Positions 20,198 through 28,887 of a DNA stretch of 35,011 nt are shown piece after piece (position 1 is the first letter of the stretch; each line of letters opens with the position of its first letter). Both the position numbers and the translations under genes were made by a program. Under the pieces are notes generated by a model. That model ran no database searches. It was not told the DNA's origin and saw only the letters and a list, made by a program, of their open reading frames with translations. Source of the DNA: Legionellales bacterium (GTDB lineage: Bacteria > Pseudomonadota > Gammaproteobacteria > JAHCLG01); contig JAHCLG010000027.1 in NCBI GenBank assembly GCA_026125385.1, positions 1 through 35,011 of the forward strand. The letters are read 5' to 3'.

Positions 20198-20689
20198 TTA
20201 TTTTAACGTCGCGCTATTACTCAACTCCTTCACCGCGCTCAACACCTCTTCCACATGCCCAGGCACTTTCACTTTGCGCCATTCTTTGACGAGTTTTAAT
20301 TCGGTATTTAACAAAAAGGTGCTGCGTTCGATGCCGCGGACTTGTTTTCCATACATGTTTTTCATTTTGATCACATCAAATAATTCGCATAAGGCTTCGT
20401 TGTGATCGCTTAATAATTCAAAGGGGAGCTGATATTTGCTTTTGAAATTTTCGTGCGATTTAATACTGTCGCGAGAAATGCCAAAAATAAGAGTATTGTG
20501 TTGTTGGAATTTTTTATGAAAATCGCGGAATGTTTCACTTTCTAAGGTACAGCCCGGGGTGCAATCTTTAGGATAAAAATATAACACCACATTATGACCT
20601 TTTAATTCAGCCGATTGAATTTTTTTTCCGTTGGTTGCTTCAATGGTAAAATTGGGAATGGTTTTTCCTAAGGCAATAGTATCACTCAT
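20198..20689 (-). CDS. bcp: Thioredoxin-dependent thiol peroxidase (Bcp/PrxQ)
   Basis: 163-residue peroxiredoxin reducing hydroperoxides in the cytoplasm. The peroxidatic cysteine is Cys47 in PKDCTPGCTLE. The resolving cysteine at +5 found in E. coli Bcp is Glu here. Candidate partners are Cys43 and Cys101 (NEALCELFDV), as in the Bcp branch without the classical resolving Cys. It follows gcvR by 10 nt on the same strand, the same gcvR-bcp pairing as E. coli, divergent from dapA. Confidence 0.93.
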   Translation of the reverse strand: MSDTIALGKTIPNFTIEATNGKKIQSAELKGHNVVLYFYPKDCTPGCTLESETFRDFHKKFQQHNTLIFGISRDSIKSHENFKSKYQLPFELLSDHNEALCELFDVIKMKNMYGKQVRGIERSTFLLNTELKLVKEWRKVKVPGHVEEVLSAVKELSNSATLK

Positions 20690-20699
20690 AATTTTCTCC

Positions 20700-21230
20700 T
20701 TACAATTTTTCCGGTTCTAATAAGGCATCGAGATTATACGATTCACAATACTCAAAGAAATTTTCACGCAGCGATGAAATGAGCACTGACACCGGCACCA
20801 GCAGTGACATAGTGATCGACATCGTCGGCGTCATGCTGGGGGTAGATAAAAAATTTGTGGTGAATAATTCTTGGATAGGAATATTTTGTTCGACAAAATA
20901 ATCGACTAATCGTGATAAAATGCCAGGCTCATCGACCCCAATCGCTTGCATTTGATAATTTAAATAATGCTCGGTATATTCTTTGGGTTCGCTGCGTTTA
21001 TGCAGGATAGGCAGCGCATGGCGCTGGCAAAAATGAATTAAGCCTGCTTCGGTTTTAGCAATAGCATCCCACGTCCCCGCAATAATGGCTGTAAAAACTT
21101 GGTCGCTATCCAAATCGCTTAAACGAGATTCCACAATATTACCACCATTATCCGCAATCAAGCGGCAGACTTGGCTGATGATGGTCGGTTCGCCCGTGGT
21201 GTAAAGAGTCACTAATAATTTCTGTTTCAT
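20700..21230 (-). CDS. gcvR: Glycine cleavage system transcriptional repressor family protein (two ACT domains)
   Basis: 176 residues with two ACT-like halves: LLVTLYTTGEPTIISQVCRL (about 5-24) with NGGNIVESRLSDL, and a second beginning IGVDEPGILSRLVDYFVEQN. GcvR binds glycine and controls GcvA by protein contact rather than by binding DNA itself. No gcv genes are nearby. Assignment is supported by synteny: gcvR-bcp divergent from dapA-bamC exactly as in E. coli. It could be a more general ACT regulator. Confidence 0.85.
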   Translation of the reverse strand: MKQKLLVTLYTTGEPTIISQVCRLIADNGGNIVESRLSDLDSDQVFTAIIAGTWDAIAKTEAGLIHFCQRHALPILHKRSEPKEYTEHYLNYQMQAIGVDEPGILSRLVDYFVEQNIPIQELFTTNFLSTPSMTPTMSITMSLLVPVSVLISSLRENFFEYCESYNLDALLEPEKL

Positions 21231-21260
21231 GGGGTGGCATTCTCGCTACTCTTTAATTTC

Positions 21261-21289
21261 TTGTCAACTCCTCTTAGCGGCGCTACTAT
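21261..21289 (+). promoter_or_regulatory. Probable dapA promoter
   Basis: TTGTCA (21261-21266), 17-nt spacer, TACTAT (21284-21289), 47 bp before the dapA ATG, in the 106-bp gap between divergent gcvR and dapA. Confidence 0.6.
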
Positions 21290-21336
21290 GCTCTTTTATT
21301 CATGCGCCGTCATTTCTGAATAGGGGAGTGTAAAAA

Positions 21337-22212
21337 ATGTTTAGTGGAAGCATGGTTGCTTTGGTGACTCCGTTCGATGATGAAGGCAATATCGATTATG
21401 CCGCACTCGAACAATTAATTGATTGGCATGTGGAGGCGGGAACAGATGGCTTAATTGTTTCTGGCACCACCGGTGAAAGTGGCACCTTAAGCGCACAAGA
21501 ACACAGTAGTGTGATTGAATTTGCGGTGAATCGTGCTAATTCGCGATTACCCGTCATTGCCGGCACTTATGGCACAGCCACTCAAGATGCCGTCGAAAAA
21601 ACTCGACATGCCATGCAGTTAGGCGTTGATGCCTGTTTGATCATGACACCTGCTTATATCAAACCCACTCAAGAAGGTTTATATCAACATTATTTGACGA
21701 TTGCAAAATCAGCCGCAATCCCACAAATTTTATACAACGTTCCTAGTCGCACCGCCGTGGATTTATTACCTGAAACGGTAGAGCGTTTAGCTACTATTTC
21801 TAACATTGTCGGGATTAAAGAAGCCACGGGTAACACGGTGCGCGCGCAAGAAATTTTAAGCCGTTGTGGTGATAGTATGACGGTCTACAGTGGCGATGAT
21901 GCAACTGCTCTTGCATTAATGATGTTAGGTGCAAAGGGCGTGATTTCCGTCACCGCCAATGTGGCCCCTAAACTCATGAAACACATGACCAGTGCGGTAT
22001 TGAGTGGCGATTATTCCACTGCCTTGAAACTTAACGACAGATTAGCAGTATTACACAAACACTTATTTATTGAGGCCAATCCCATTCCCAGTAAATGGTG
22101 TTTAAGTGAAATGGGCTTGATCAAAAATTCAATTCGATTACCATTAACCCCTTTATCATCGTGCTATCACGGCTCTTTACGTGAAGCCATGCAACTTGCT
22201 GAGGTAAATTAA
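21337..22212 (+). CDS. dapA: 4-hydroxy-tetrahydrodipicolinate synthase
   Basis: Condenses pyruvate and aspartate semialdehyde, the first step of the diaminopimelate/lysine branch. 291 residues, normal length. Catalytic set in place with E. coli numbering: Thr44 and Thr45 in GTTGES, Tyr133 in ILYNVPSR, Arg138, and Schiff-base Lys161 in VGIKEATG. A GGGGAG ribosome-binding site precedes the ATG. It is followed after 3 nt by the bamC-like gene, as in E. coli dapA-bamC. A lysine-degrading gene pair lies elsewhere in the window (11608-14234). Confidence 0.96.
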   Translation: MFSGSMVALVTPFDDEGNIDYAALEQLIDWHVEAGTDGLIVSGTTGESGTLSAQEHSSVIEFAVNRANSRLPVIAGTYGTATQDAVEKTRHAMQLGVDACLIMTPAYIKPTQEGLYQHYLTIAKSAAIPQILYNVPSRTAVDLLPETVERLATISNIVGIKEATGNTVRAQEILSRCGDSMTVYSGDDATALALMMLGAKGVISVTANVAPKLMKHMTSAVLSGDYSTALKLNDRLAVLHKHLFIEANPIPSKWCLSEMGLIKNSIRLPLTPLSSCYHGSLREAMQLAEVN

Positions 22213-22215
22213 TCT

Positions 22216-22521
22216 ATGTTAATTAACAATACGTTTGGTAAAATCACCACTTTAATGTTGTCGTCTTTAATCTTGGCGGGTTGTGCTGGGTTATCGCGCC
22301 AAGTCTCGCAATTTCAAATGAGTGAAAATCCTGCTTATTTAACCAGTCAGCAAGAGCATGCGCTACAAATTCCAGCCGGATTAAGTGCGGATAATATTCA
22401 CGAAAAATATCCTTTGCCGCCCATCACCAATACGCGTGCTCCTGCTAAAATTAACTTAATGCCGCCCCATAGTGAAGCAATGCAACTGATCAATCAACAG
22501 CGTAAATTGCCCGCTCAATAA
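22216..22521 (+). CDS. bamC: Miniature BamC-like outer-membrane lipoprotein
   Basis: 101-residue lipoprotein with lipobox LAGC (Cys23). The mature part resembles only the N-terminal lasso segment of BamC, which binds BamD: PAYLTSQQEHALQIPAGL, then KYPLPPI and a final INLMPP. E. coli BamC has about 344 residues with two helix-grip domains, and those are absent here. The stop at 22521 is followed directly by a decayed purC, the gene that follows bamC in E. coli, so position supports the call. The short form may be a real lasso-only BamC of this lineage or a truncated gene. Confidence 0.7.
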   Translation: MLINNTFGKITTLMLSSLILAGCAGLSRQVSQFQMSENPAYLTSQQEHALQIPAGLSADNIHEKYPLPPITNTRAPAKINLMPPHSEAMQLINQQRKLPAQ

Positions 22522-22555
22522 CGATTGACAACAAGGCGGAGTGTTATGCAAAAAT

Positions 22556-22792
22556 GTGAATCTATATTTATTTTCACAAGCCAGTTTATTATGAGTCGAT
22601 TTTAAATTAGAATTCGGCCGTGCCGAAGGTAAGCTTGTGTTGGGCGATGAATTCACGCCCGATGGTTGTCGAGTGTGGGATAAATCCACTCACCAAAAAC
22701 TCGATAAAGATCGTTTTCGCGGTGATTTAGGTAACGTGATTGAATCCTACGAAATCATCGCTCAACGATTAGGAATACCCTTGCACGTTTAA
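22556..22792 (+). pseudogene. purC: purC remnant (SAICAR synthetase C-terminal part)
   Basis: In one frame the DNA reads VNLYLFSQASLL, then TGA (22592-22594), then [54 protein letters not shown] and QRLGIPLHV before a TAA (22790-22792). This matches the last ~75 residues of bacterial PurC (signatures [27 protein letters not shown]). The N-terminal two thirds are missing and an in-frame stop interrupts the rest. The position, right after dapA-bamC, is where E. coli has intact purC. The purine-synthesis gene has therefore been lost here, unless a copy exists elsewhere. Confidence 0.88.
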
Positions 22793-22806
22793 TTTTATTT
22801 TTATAT

Positions 22807-22896
22807 GGAGAGGTACCGAAGCGGTCATAACGGCGCCGACTCGAAATCGGATGGGGGGTGTAAACTCCCACGCGGGTTCGAATCCCGCCTTCTCCG
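22807..22896 (+). tRNA. tRNA-Ser (CGA)
   Basis: A 90-nt class II tRNA with a long variable arm. Acceptor GGAGAGG/CTTCTCC, discriminator G, anticodon loop CTCGAAA (CGA at 22842-22844), variable arm GGGGGGTGTAAACTCCC, T-arm GCGGGTTCGAATCCCGC. CCA not encoded. It lies 14 bp after the purC remnant. Confidence 0.95.
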
Positions 22897-22902
22897 AATT
22901 GA

Positions 22903-22931
22903 TTGCAAACGCTAACTAAATTGTGTACAAT
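22903..22931 (+). promoter_or_regulatory. Promoter of the first hydrophobic-hairpin gene
   Basis: TTGCAA (22903-22908), 17-nt spacer ending TTGTG, TACAAT (22926-22931), just after tRNA-Ser. The same layout recurs at 23475-23503. Confidence 0.65.
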
Positions 22932-22944
22932 TCGGCATTATTTA

Positions 22945-22967
22945 TCATTTAAAACAATAAGGAATAA
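22945..22967 (+). repeat. Shared 23-bp leader (first copy; second at 23517-23539)
   Basis: TCATTTAAAACAATAAGG followed by AATAA, identical at both sites. Each copy lies 13 nt downstream of a TAC(A/T)AT box and 6-7 nt before an ATG. It contains the AAGGA ribosome-binding site of each gene. Identity beyond the ribosome-binding site points to recent duplication or a common 5' UTR element. Confidence 0.8.
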
Positions 22968-22973
22968 GATACT

Positions 22974-23354
22974 ATGCCTAACATAACTTGCTTAACTTGC
23001 TGTGGCGCTTGCGTTGCTTGTGTTGGGATCATCGGAGGTACACTTATTGGCGTGTATTTGTCAGTTGGGGCTGGAGTAACGGTGGCGGTGACGAGCGCTA
23101 TTGTGGGCTGCGTTATTTTATGCAAGAACAACTCAAATAGCCCTTTTTTTGGTAGTGGGATAATGCAAGCGACTCAATCCTCCTACCAAGGTAGCGCACC
23201 TCGTTCAACTTCATTACCACCTAAGAGTAACGGAGGATCTGATAGCTCAAACAGTCAATCATTAGATTATGATACAAAAGAAAATGAAGCTAGCTATGAC
23301 GATGTCGAAAAGGGTCAGTTTTCTACTAGTTTCACGAAGAATTCCTTATCTTAA
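22974..23354 (+). CDS. Cys-rich hydrophobic-hairpin protein with polar tail (paralogue 1)
   Basis: 126 residues. The N-terminus holds a cysteine cluster (Cys6, 9, 10, 13, 16). Residues about 14-50 are a Gly/Val-rich hydrophobic bilobe, two short membrane segments with almost no loop, ending at Cys46 and Cys50. The remaining 75 residues are polar, Ser/Asn-rich and end acidic (SYDDVEKGQF). No signal peptide cleavage site or known family is recognised. The layout resembles Inc-like or other membrane-inserted effectors of intracellular bacteria, but that is only an analogy. The neighbouring gene 23547-23933 shares promoter, leader and architecture. Confidence 0.75.
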   Translation: MPNITCLTCCGACVACVGIIGGTLIGVYLSVGAGVTVAVTSAIVGCVILCKNNSNSPFFGSGIMQATQSSYQGSAPRSTSLPPKSNGGSDSSNSQSLDYDTKENEASYDDVEKGQFSTSFTKNSLS

Positions 23355-23358
23355 TGAC

Positions 23359-23436
23359 ATGTTAGTTTTCGTTGCCGATAATACCACCATGATGGCTTTT
23401 ATTATCCAAGATAATATTCAGGTTCTGTTAGCGTAA
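23359..23436 (+). other. Short open stretch and 3'-flank repeat after paralogue 1
   Basis: A 25-codon open stretch (ATG 23359 to TAA 23436) with no visible ribosome-binding site or family match. Its end (ATATTCAGGTTC to GCGTAAGATT, about 23414-23440) is similar to the 3' flank of the second gene (about 23977-24010, also ending GCGTAAGATT). This makes the duplicated unit longer than the coding region. Confidence 0.4.
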
Positions 23437-23474
23437 GATTATGGTTGGTTAGAAATTATCGCAAAACTCTGTTT

Positions 23475-23503
23475 TTGCAGAGGTCAATTGTATTGTGTAC
23501 TAT
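23475..23503 (+). promoter_or_regulatory. Promoter of the second hydrophobic-hairpin gene
   Basis: TTGCAG (23475-23480), 17-nt spacer ending TTGTG, TACTAT (23498-23503). It has the same spacing to the shared 23-bp leader as the first promoter. Confidence 0.65.
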
Positions 23504-23546
23504 GACTCGTTAATTTTCATTTAAAACAATAAGGAATAATATATTT

Positions 23547-23933
23547 ATGTGTACCAGAGTTGATTGTGCTGAGGGCATTACTATTGTTGGTGGGCTCGGA
23601 TCTTTCGCTGTTATGGCGTATGTATCATTGCCGCTTGGAGTTGGAGTGCTATTTGTTTTTGGTGTTGGCTACTGTCTTGCTCCTGATTTATGTTCAAATC
23701 AAAATAATGAAGATAATGAAATTCATGAACATGATGGAAATAATGCACATTCACCTAGTTTAATTATCGATGTTAATGATTTAAGCGACGACGAAGAACA
23801 CGACAACCACGCAGAACACGAAGACCAGGAAGAACACGAAGACCAGGAAGAACAAGAAGAACAAAAAGAACAAGATCAGAAAATTGCTGGCGCATACATC
23901 AATTCTTCTCCTCGTGGCCTTCGCAAACAATAA
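23547..23933 (+). CDS. Hydrophobic-hairpin protein with acidic repeat tail (paralogue 2)
   Basis: 128 residues. N-terminal cysteines (Cys2, Cys7), a Gly-rich hydrophobic bilobe at about 10-46 (GGLGSFAVMAYVSLPLGVGV), then Cys43 and Cys49. A long acidic tail follows, with imperfect repeats of EHEDQE/EEQ (about 92-114), and a basic end (SPRGLRKQ). Size and domain order match the protein encoded at 22974-23354, but the tails have diverged completely. Promoter and leader are near-identical. No known family. A membrane-associated, possibly secreted protein is the most that can be inferred. Confidence 0.75.
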   Translation: MCTRVDCAEGITIVGGLGSFAVMAYVSLPLGVGVLFVFGVGYCLAPDLCSNQNNEDNEIHEHDGNNAHSPSLIIDVNDLSDDEEHDNHAEHEDQEEHEDQEEQEEQKEQDQKIAGAYINSSPRGLRKQ

Positions 23934-24042
23934 ATAAATCAGGCTTTTTCCTATCCACCCCAACAAAGAACGGCTCTTAGATGACATTCTGGTTGGCTCA
24001 GCGTAAGATTGTGCTTATGAAAAATCATCATAGAGAATTACG

Positions 24043-24720
24043 ATGACAGAACTCCCCCCACAATCCTTTGTCGCGAGCTTCGATGTTGATGCGCAATACG
24101 CGTTTACCCCCAAGTGTCCCCAAGAGTTACCTATTGTAGACGCAGAAAGCATTGTGCCCGAATTAAATCGGCAAGCGCAATTTGCGCAATTACGCATTGG
24201 CAGCAAAGACGCGCATCATCCGCAGGCCGTGTGGGTAAGCGATGACAATCATCCGCCATTAAGTAAAATCACTGACTTTAAAAATGTCGATCACTATTGG
24301 CCGCCACATGCTATCGTAGGAACGAAAGGATTTTCATTAATAGAAGGCTTACCGCATCCTTCAGACTATGATTTTTTTATTTGGAAAGGTGTGGAATTAG
24401 ACATGCATCCTTATGGAGCGTGTTATCACGATTTACACGAACAATTAAGCACGGGTGTGATTGAATATTTATTAGCAAATAAAATGAATACCGTCATCGT
24501 CGGTGGACTTGCCACTGATTATTGCGTCAAAGCAACAGCGCTGCAATTGGCCAAACACTTTCGCGTGATCGTGAATTTAGCCGCCTGCCGCGGGGTGGAG
24601 GCGCGCACCATTCAACAAGCAAAATTCGATATGTTAAATGCCGGAATTATTTTGTGTGAATCAACGCATGAACTCTGGCAACCCACGACCACTCATAGCG
24701 AAACAGGCAGTTTATTATGA
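24043..24720 (+). CDS. pncA: Nicotinamidase
   Basis: Hydrolyses nicotinamide to nicotinate in NAD salvage. 225 residues of the isochorismatase-like fold with the catalytic triad Asp16 (FDVDAQYAF), Lys115 (IWKGVE) and Cys161 (ATDYCV). Probable metal ligands are Asp56 and His58 (KDAHH) and His89 (WPPH). The stop overlaps the pncB start (ATGA), so amidase and phosphoribosyltransferase are coupled. Its product is the substrate of the next enzyme. Confidence 0.94.
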   Translation: MTELPPQSFVASFDVDAQYAFTPKCPQELPIVDAESIVPELNRQAQFAQLRIGSKDAHHPQAVWVSDDNHPPLSKITDFKNVDHYWPPHAIVGTKGFSLIEGLPHPSDYDFFIWKGVELDMHPYGACYHDLHEQLSTGVIEYLLANKMNTVIVGGLATDYCVKATALQLAKHFRVIVNLAACRGVEARTIQQAKFDMLNAGIILCESTHELWQPTTTHSETGSLL

Positions 24721-25877
24721 TCATTGAATCTTTATTAGATACCGATTTATATAAATTCACCATGATGCAAGTGGTTTTGCATCAATTTCCTGGCAATCAA
24801 GTCGAATATCGTTTTAAATGCCGCAATCCCGATATTCATTTAGCGCCGTACGCGCAAGAAATCTCGCAAGAAATCGATCACTTATGTCAATTGCGTTTTG
24901 ACAAAGACGAATTATTATATTTATCGCAATTTCGTTTTTTTAAACCCGACTTTATCGATTTTTTAAGGATTTTTCAGCTGAATCGCGAATTTATTCACAT
25001 CGACACCAGTCAGGGTTTTGATATTATTATTCGCGGCCCGTGGTTGCATACCATTTTATTTGAAGTGCCGATTTTAGCGATTGTGAGTGAAGTGTATTTT
25101 CGCAATCAATACCCTAATGCCGATTATACTGAAGGGCGCAAACGTCTCGACACTAAAATTTCGCGCATTCACACCAGTGTTCATCAAGAAAAGTTTTTAT
25201 TTTCCGATTTTGGTACGCGCAGACGTTTTTCCAAGCAATGGCATTTAGAAGTGTTAACGGCATTAAAAAATAATTTGCGCGATCATTTAACCGGCACCAG
25301 TAATGTATTATTTGCCAAACAATTACACTTAAAGCCACTCGGCACGATGGCACATGAATATATTCAAGCCTGCCAAGCCAGTGGACCGCGCTTAGTCGAT
25401 AGTCAAAAATTTGCCTTTGAAAAATGGCAGCAAGAATATCGTGGCGATTTAGGCATTGCCTTAACCGATACCTATGGCGTGGATGCATTTTTACGCGATT
25501 TCGATTTATATTTTTGTAAACTTTTCGATGGTGTGCGTCACGATTCCGGCGATCCGTTTGATTGGGGTGAAAAAATTATTGCTCATTATCAGCAAATGGG
25601 CGTCGACCCGCGTCATAAAACCTTAGTCTTTAGTGACAGTTTAACGTTTGGTTTAGCCTTAGAATTATATTGGCGTTTTAAAGACAGAGCCCATCCAGTG
25701 TTTGGAATTGGCACGCAACTCACCAATGATTTAGGCTATCCCTCATTAAACATTGTGATTAAAATGACGCGTTGTAATAATCAATCCGTGGCGAAAGTAT
25801 CCGATGCACCGGATAAAACCATGTGTTTAGATGAATCATATCTGGCGTATTTGCGCAAAGTGTTTCGTTTAGAATAG
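24717..25877 (+). CDS. pncB: Nicotinate phosphoribosyltransferase
   Basis: Makes nicotinate mononucleotide from nicotinate and PRPP. 386 residues, close to E. coli PncB (400). Motifs: start [35 protein letters not shown] (about 159-178, with the autophosphorylation-type His nearby), [23 protein letters not shown], and [17 protein letters not shown]. It overlaps pncA by 4 nt. Together with pncA and the downstream nadA, the region clusters NAD genes around aspS. Confidence 0.95.
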   Translation: MIIESLLDTDLYKFTMMQVVLHQFPGNQVEYRFKCRNPDIHLAPYAQEISQEIDHLCQLRFDKDELLYLSQFRFFKPDFIDFLRIFQLNREFIHIDTSQGFDIIIRGPWLHTILFEVPILAIVSEVYFRNQYPNADYTEGRKRLDTKISRIHTSVHQEKFLFSDFGTRRRFSKQWHLEVLTALKNNLRDHLTGTSNVLFAKQLHLKPLGTMAHEYIQACQASGPRLVDSQKFAFEKWQQEYRGDLGIALTDTYGVDAFLRDFDLYFCKLFDGVRHDSGDPFDWGEKIIAHYQQMGVDPRHKTLVFSDSLTFGLALELYWRFKDRAHPVFGIGTQLTNDLGYPSLNIVIKMTRCNNQSVAKVSDAPDKTMCLDESYLAYLRKVFRLE

Positions 25878-25997
25878 ACAGAGCCAAAAAATTTTAATAA
25901 CAGGCTTCACCAACGAATTCCACGTGCCCTCTAGCCAAGAGAAAAAATATCGTTACAATAGCGTGCTTAATCTTACATTTACATAAGGAATTATCGC

Positions 25998-27764
25998 ATG
26001 CGTAGCCACTCCTGCGGGGACATTACTCAATCATTATTAGGCGAAGAAATCAGTTTATGTGGTTGGGTGAATCGCAGACGCGATCATGGCGGCGTGATTT
26101 TTATTGATCTGCGCGATCGCACGGGAATTGTGCAAGTGGTTTACGATCCCGATCTTCCCGATATATTTAAAATTGCCGAAACTGTTCGCAACGAATATGT
26201 GTTGCAAGTTAAGGGTCGCATACGTCCGCGCCCTGAAGGCACGGAAAATCCCGAGATGAAAACCGGTTTTGTCGAAGTGTTAGGTTTAGAATTAACCGTA
26301 TTAAATCGCGTCGAACCATTGCCGTTTATTCCTGATGATCATCATAATATTACCGAAGAAGCCCGACTGCGTTATCGCTATATTGATTTGCGTCGTCCTG
26401 AAATGTATCGGCGTTTGCAATTTCGCTCTGCGTTTAATCAAACCTTGCGCGATTATTTACATCGCCAACAGTTTGTCGAAGTGGAAACACCGTATTTAAC
26501 TAAAGCCACACCCGAAGGTGCGCGTGATTATTTAGTGCCTTCACGTACTCATCCAGGCGAATTTTTTGCACTCCCACAATCGCCACAAGTGTTTAAACAA
26601 TTACTAATGGTAGCCGGTGTTGAACGCTATTATCAAATCGTGCGTTGTTTTCGCGATGAAGATTTACGCGCCGATCGTCAACCCGAATTTACTCAGCTCG
26701 ATTTAGAAATGTCATTTGTAGATGAAAAAGACGTGCAACACTTGGCGGAAGATTTAATCCGTCATGTCTTTAAACAATTATTAAATGTTGATTTACCCAA
26801 TCCCTTTCCGCGCATGACTTATGCGTGTGCGATGTCCAAATATGGCAGTGATAAACCGGATTTACGCAATCCGTTGGAAATTGTCGATATTGACGATTTA
26901 GTGGCGAATGTCGATTTTCGTGTGTTCAGTGACTGTGCGGATGATCCTAACTGCCGCGTAAGTGCCTTGCGTTTACCTCGTGGAAACGATTTATTAACTC
27001 GTAAACAATTAGATGATTACGCAGTATTTGTGGGGCAATATGGTGCGAAAGGTTTGGCGTATATTAAAGTCAATCAACTGGAACAAGGCCTTAAAGGTTT
27101 ACAATCACCCATCATTAAATTTTTAACCGAAGAAGTAACCAATGCCATTTTACAACGAACACAGGCGCAAAATGGCGATATTATTTTCTTTGGCGCCGAT
27201 AAATTTAAAATTGTCAGCGATGCCTTAGGCGCATTGCGTATTAAGTTGGGTGAAGATTGCGGATTAATTCAAACAGGTTGGCAACCATTGTGGGTGGTGG
27301 ATTTTCCCTTATTTGAAAAATCGGATCAGGGAATTAGCTCAACTCATCATCCCTTTACCGCACCTAATATTACGAATCTTGAAGAAATTAAACAAAACCC
27401 ATTGCAAGTGTTATCACGCGCTTATGACATGGTAATTAATGGTTATGAAATGGGAGGCGGATCGATCCGTATTCATGACTATTCATTGCAAATGGGCATT
27501 TTTGAATTATTAACTATCGACGCCAAACAAGCCGAAGAAAAATTTGGCCATTTATTACATGGATTAAAAGCGGGATGCCCACCGCTAGGAGGACTAGCAT
27601 TTGGGCTTGATCGTTTAGTGATGTTAATGGTAGGTTGCGATTCCATTCGCGAAGTGATTGCTTTTCCAAAAACACAAACAGCGGCTTGTCCACTTACCAA
27701 TGCGCCTTCTCAAGTTGATCCACAACAATTGCGCGAATTATCCATTAAAGTGATTGAACATTAG
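25998..27764 (+). CDS. aspS: Aspartyl-tRNA synthetase, probably non-discriminating
   Basis: 588-residue class II synthetase of the bacterial type. N-terminal OB anticodon-binding domain (about 1-105), catalytic core with motif 2 [18 protein letters not shown] and motif 3 [12 protein letters not shown], and the GAD insertion domain (about 280-410). In the anticodon domain, RRRDHGG carries His30 and RPEGTENP carries Gly81. These match the Pseudomonas-type enzyme that also charges tRNA-Asn, whereas E. coli has Leu and a different loop. If so, Asn-tRNA would be made through GatCAB. The ATG has AAGGAA upstream. nadA follows after 12 nt. Confidence 0.95.
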   Translation: MRSHSCGDITQSLLGEEISLCGWVNRRRDHGGVIFIDLRDRTGIVQVVYDPDLPDIFKIAETVRNEYVLQVKGRIRPRPEGTENPEMKTGFVEVLGLELTVLNRVEPLPFIPDDHHNITEEARLRYRYIDLRRPEMYRRLQFRSAFNQTLRDYLHRQQFVEVETPYLTKATPEGARDYLVPSRTHPGEFFALPQSPQVFKQLLMVAGVERYYQIVRCFRDEDLRADRQPEFTQLDLEMSFVDEKDVQHLAEDLIRHVFKQLLNVDLPNPFPRMTYACAMSKYGSDKPDLRNPLEIVDIDDLVANVDFRVFSDCADDPNCRVSALRLPRGNDLLTRKQLDDYAVFVGQYGAKGLAYIKVNQLEQGLKGLQSPIIKFLTEEVTNAILQRTQAQNGDIIFFGADKFKIVSDALGALRIKLGEDCGLIQTGWQPLWVVDFPLFEKSDQGISSTHHPFTAPNITNLEEIKQNPLQVLSRAYDMVINGYEMGGGSIRIHDYSLQMGIFELLTIDAKQAEEKFGHLLHGLKAGCPPLGGLAFGLDRLVMLMVGCDSIREVIAFPKTQTAACPLTNAPSQVDPQQLRELSIKVIEH

Positions 27765-27776
27765 TGAGATAAGACT

Positions 27777-28874
27777 ATGAGCACAGCGATTCCCTTTGAA
27801 GCGTTTTATGGTTTAACACTCGATGAATGCGATAAACGCATTCGTCATGCTAAACAGGTTTTGGGTGAGAATTTATTTATTTTAGGTCATCATTATCAAC
27901 GCGATGAAGTGTATCAATATGCCGATGCCACAGGCGATTCTTTAGCGCTCTCCTTAAAAGCGGCCAGTGCACGCGCCAAATATATTGTATTTTGTGGCGT
28001 GCATTTTATGGCGGAAGTCTCGGACATCATGACCCGCGAAGATCAAGTTACTCTCTTGCCCGATTTAGCCGCGGGTTGTTCGATGGCGGATATGGCGAAT
28101 TTAACAAATGTGCGCAAAGCCTGGAAAATACTGGGTGAAACCCTCGATGTGGAAAACGAAATTACGCCGATAACCTATGTCAATTCCACCGCCGATTTAA
28201 AAGCTTTTTGTGGCGAGCACGGCGGCATTACTTGCACATCAACCAACGCCCAAGCGGTGTTAACGTGGGCACTGCAACGACGCCCGCGTATTTTATTTTT
28301 TCCCGATCAACACTTAGGCCGCAATACCGCCTATAAAATGGGGATCCCATTATCTGATATGGTGGAGTGGGATTTTAATCAGCCGCAGGGCGGATTAACC
28401 TCCGAGCAAATTCACGCTGCAAAAATATTTTTATGGAAAGGCTATTGCTCGGTACACAATAAATTTAAACCTGAAGACATCGATCGCTATTTAGCAAAAT
28501 ATCCAGAAGCGAAAATTATCGCCCATCCTGAAAGTTGTTTTGAAGTGTGTCAACGCGCGGATTACGTGGGTTCAACGTCGTTTATTATTAACACCATTCA
28601 AGAATCACCAGCGAATACGCATTGGTTAGTTGCCACCGAATTAAACTTAGTCAATCGTTTGCATCAACGTTATCAACACCAAGGAAAAATTGTGCGTTTC
28701 ATGGCACCCACCGTGTCGATGTGTTCGACGATGTTTCGCACTGATCCACAACATTTAGCCTGGGTATTAGAAAATTTAGTGCAAGGTCATATTGTTAATC
28801 CAATTAAAGTTCCGCAAAATACCGCAGAATTGGCAAAAATCGCATTAAATAATATGTTTGCATTAGCACAATAA
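27777..28874 (+). CDS. nadA: Quinolinate synthase A
   Basis: Condenses iminoaspartate with dihydroxyacetone phosphate to quinolinate, using a 4Fe-4S cluster. 365 residues. Likely cluster ligands are Cys101 (AAGCSMADM), Cys224 (WKGYCSVHNKF) and Cys316 (TVSMCSTMF), with HHYQRDEVYQYADATGDSLA at 38-57 forming the substrate site. No nadB or nadC is in the window. Twelve nt after aspS and 13 nt before yebC, so probably one transcript. Confidence 0.94.
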   Translation: MSTAIPFEAFYGLTLDECDKRIRHAKQVLGENLFILGHHYQRDEVYQYADATGDSLALSLKAASARAKYIVFCGVHFMAEVSDIMTREDQVTLLPDLAAGCSMADMANLTNVRKAWKILGETLDVENEITPITYVNSTADLKAFCGEHGGITCTSTNAQAVLTWALQRRPRILFFPDQHLGRNTAYKMGIPLSDMVEWDFNQPQGGLTSEQIHAAKIFLWKGYCSVHNKFKPEDIDRYLAKYPEAKIIAHPESCFEVCQRADYVGSTSFIINTIQESPANTHWLVATELNLVNRLHQRYQHQGKIVRFMAPTVSMCSTMFRTDPQHLAWVLENLVQGHIVNPIKVPQNTAELAKIALNNMFALAQ

Positions 28875-28887
28875 ATAAGGGGAAATT

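Noticed and set aside
23940-24008. Short stretch reading HPNKERLLDDILVGSA before a TAA, like the tail of a lost gene
   Set aside because: Too short to assign to any family, and partly explained by the duplicated 3' flank.
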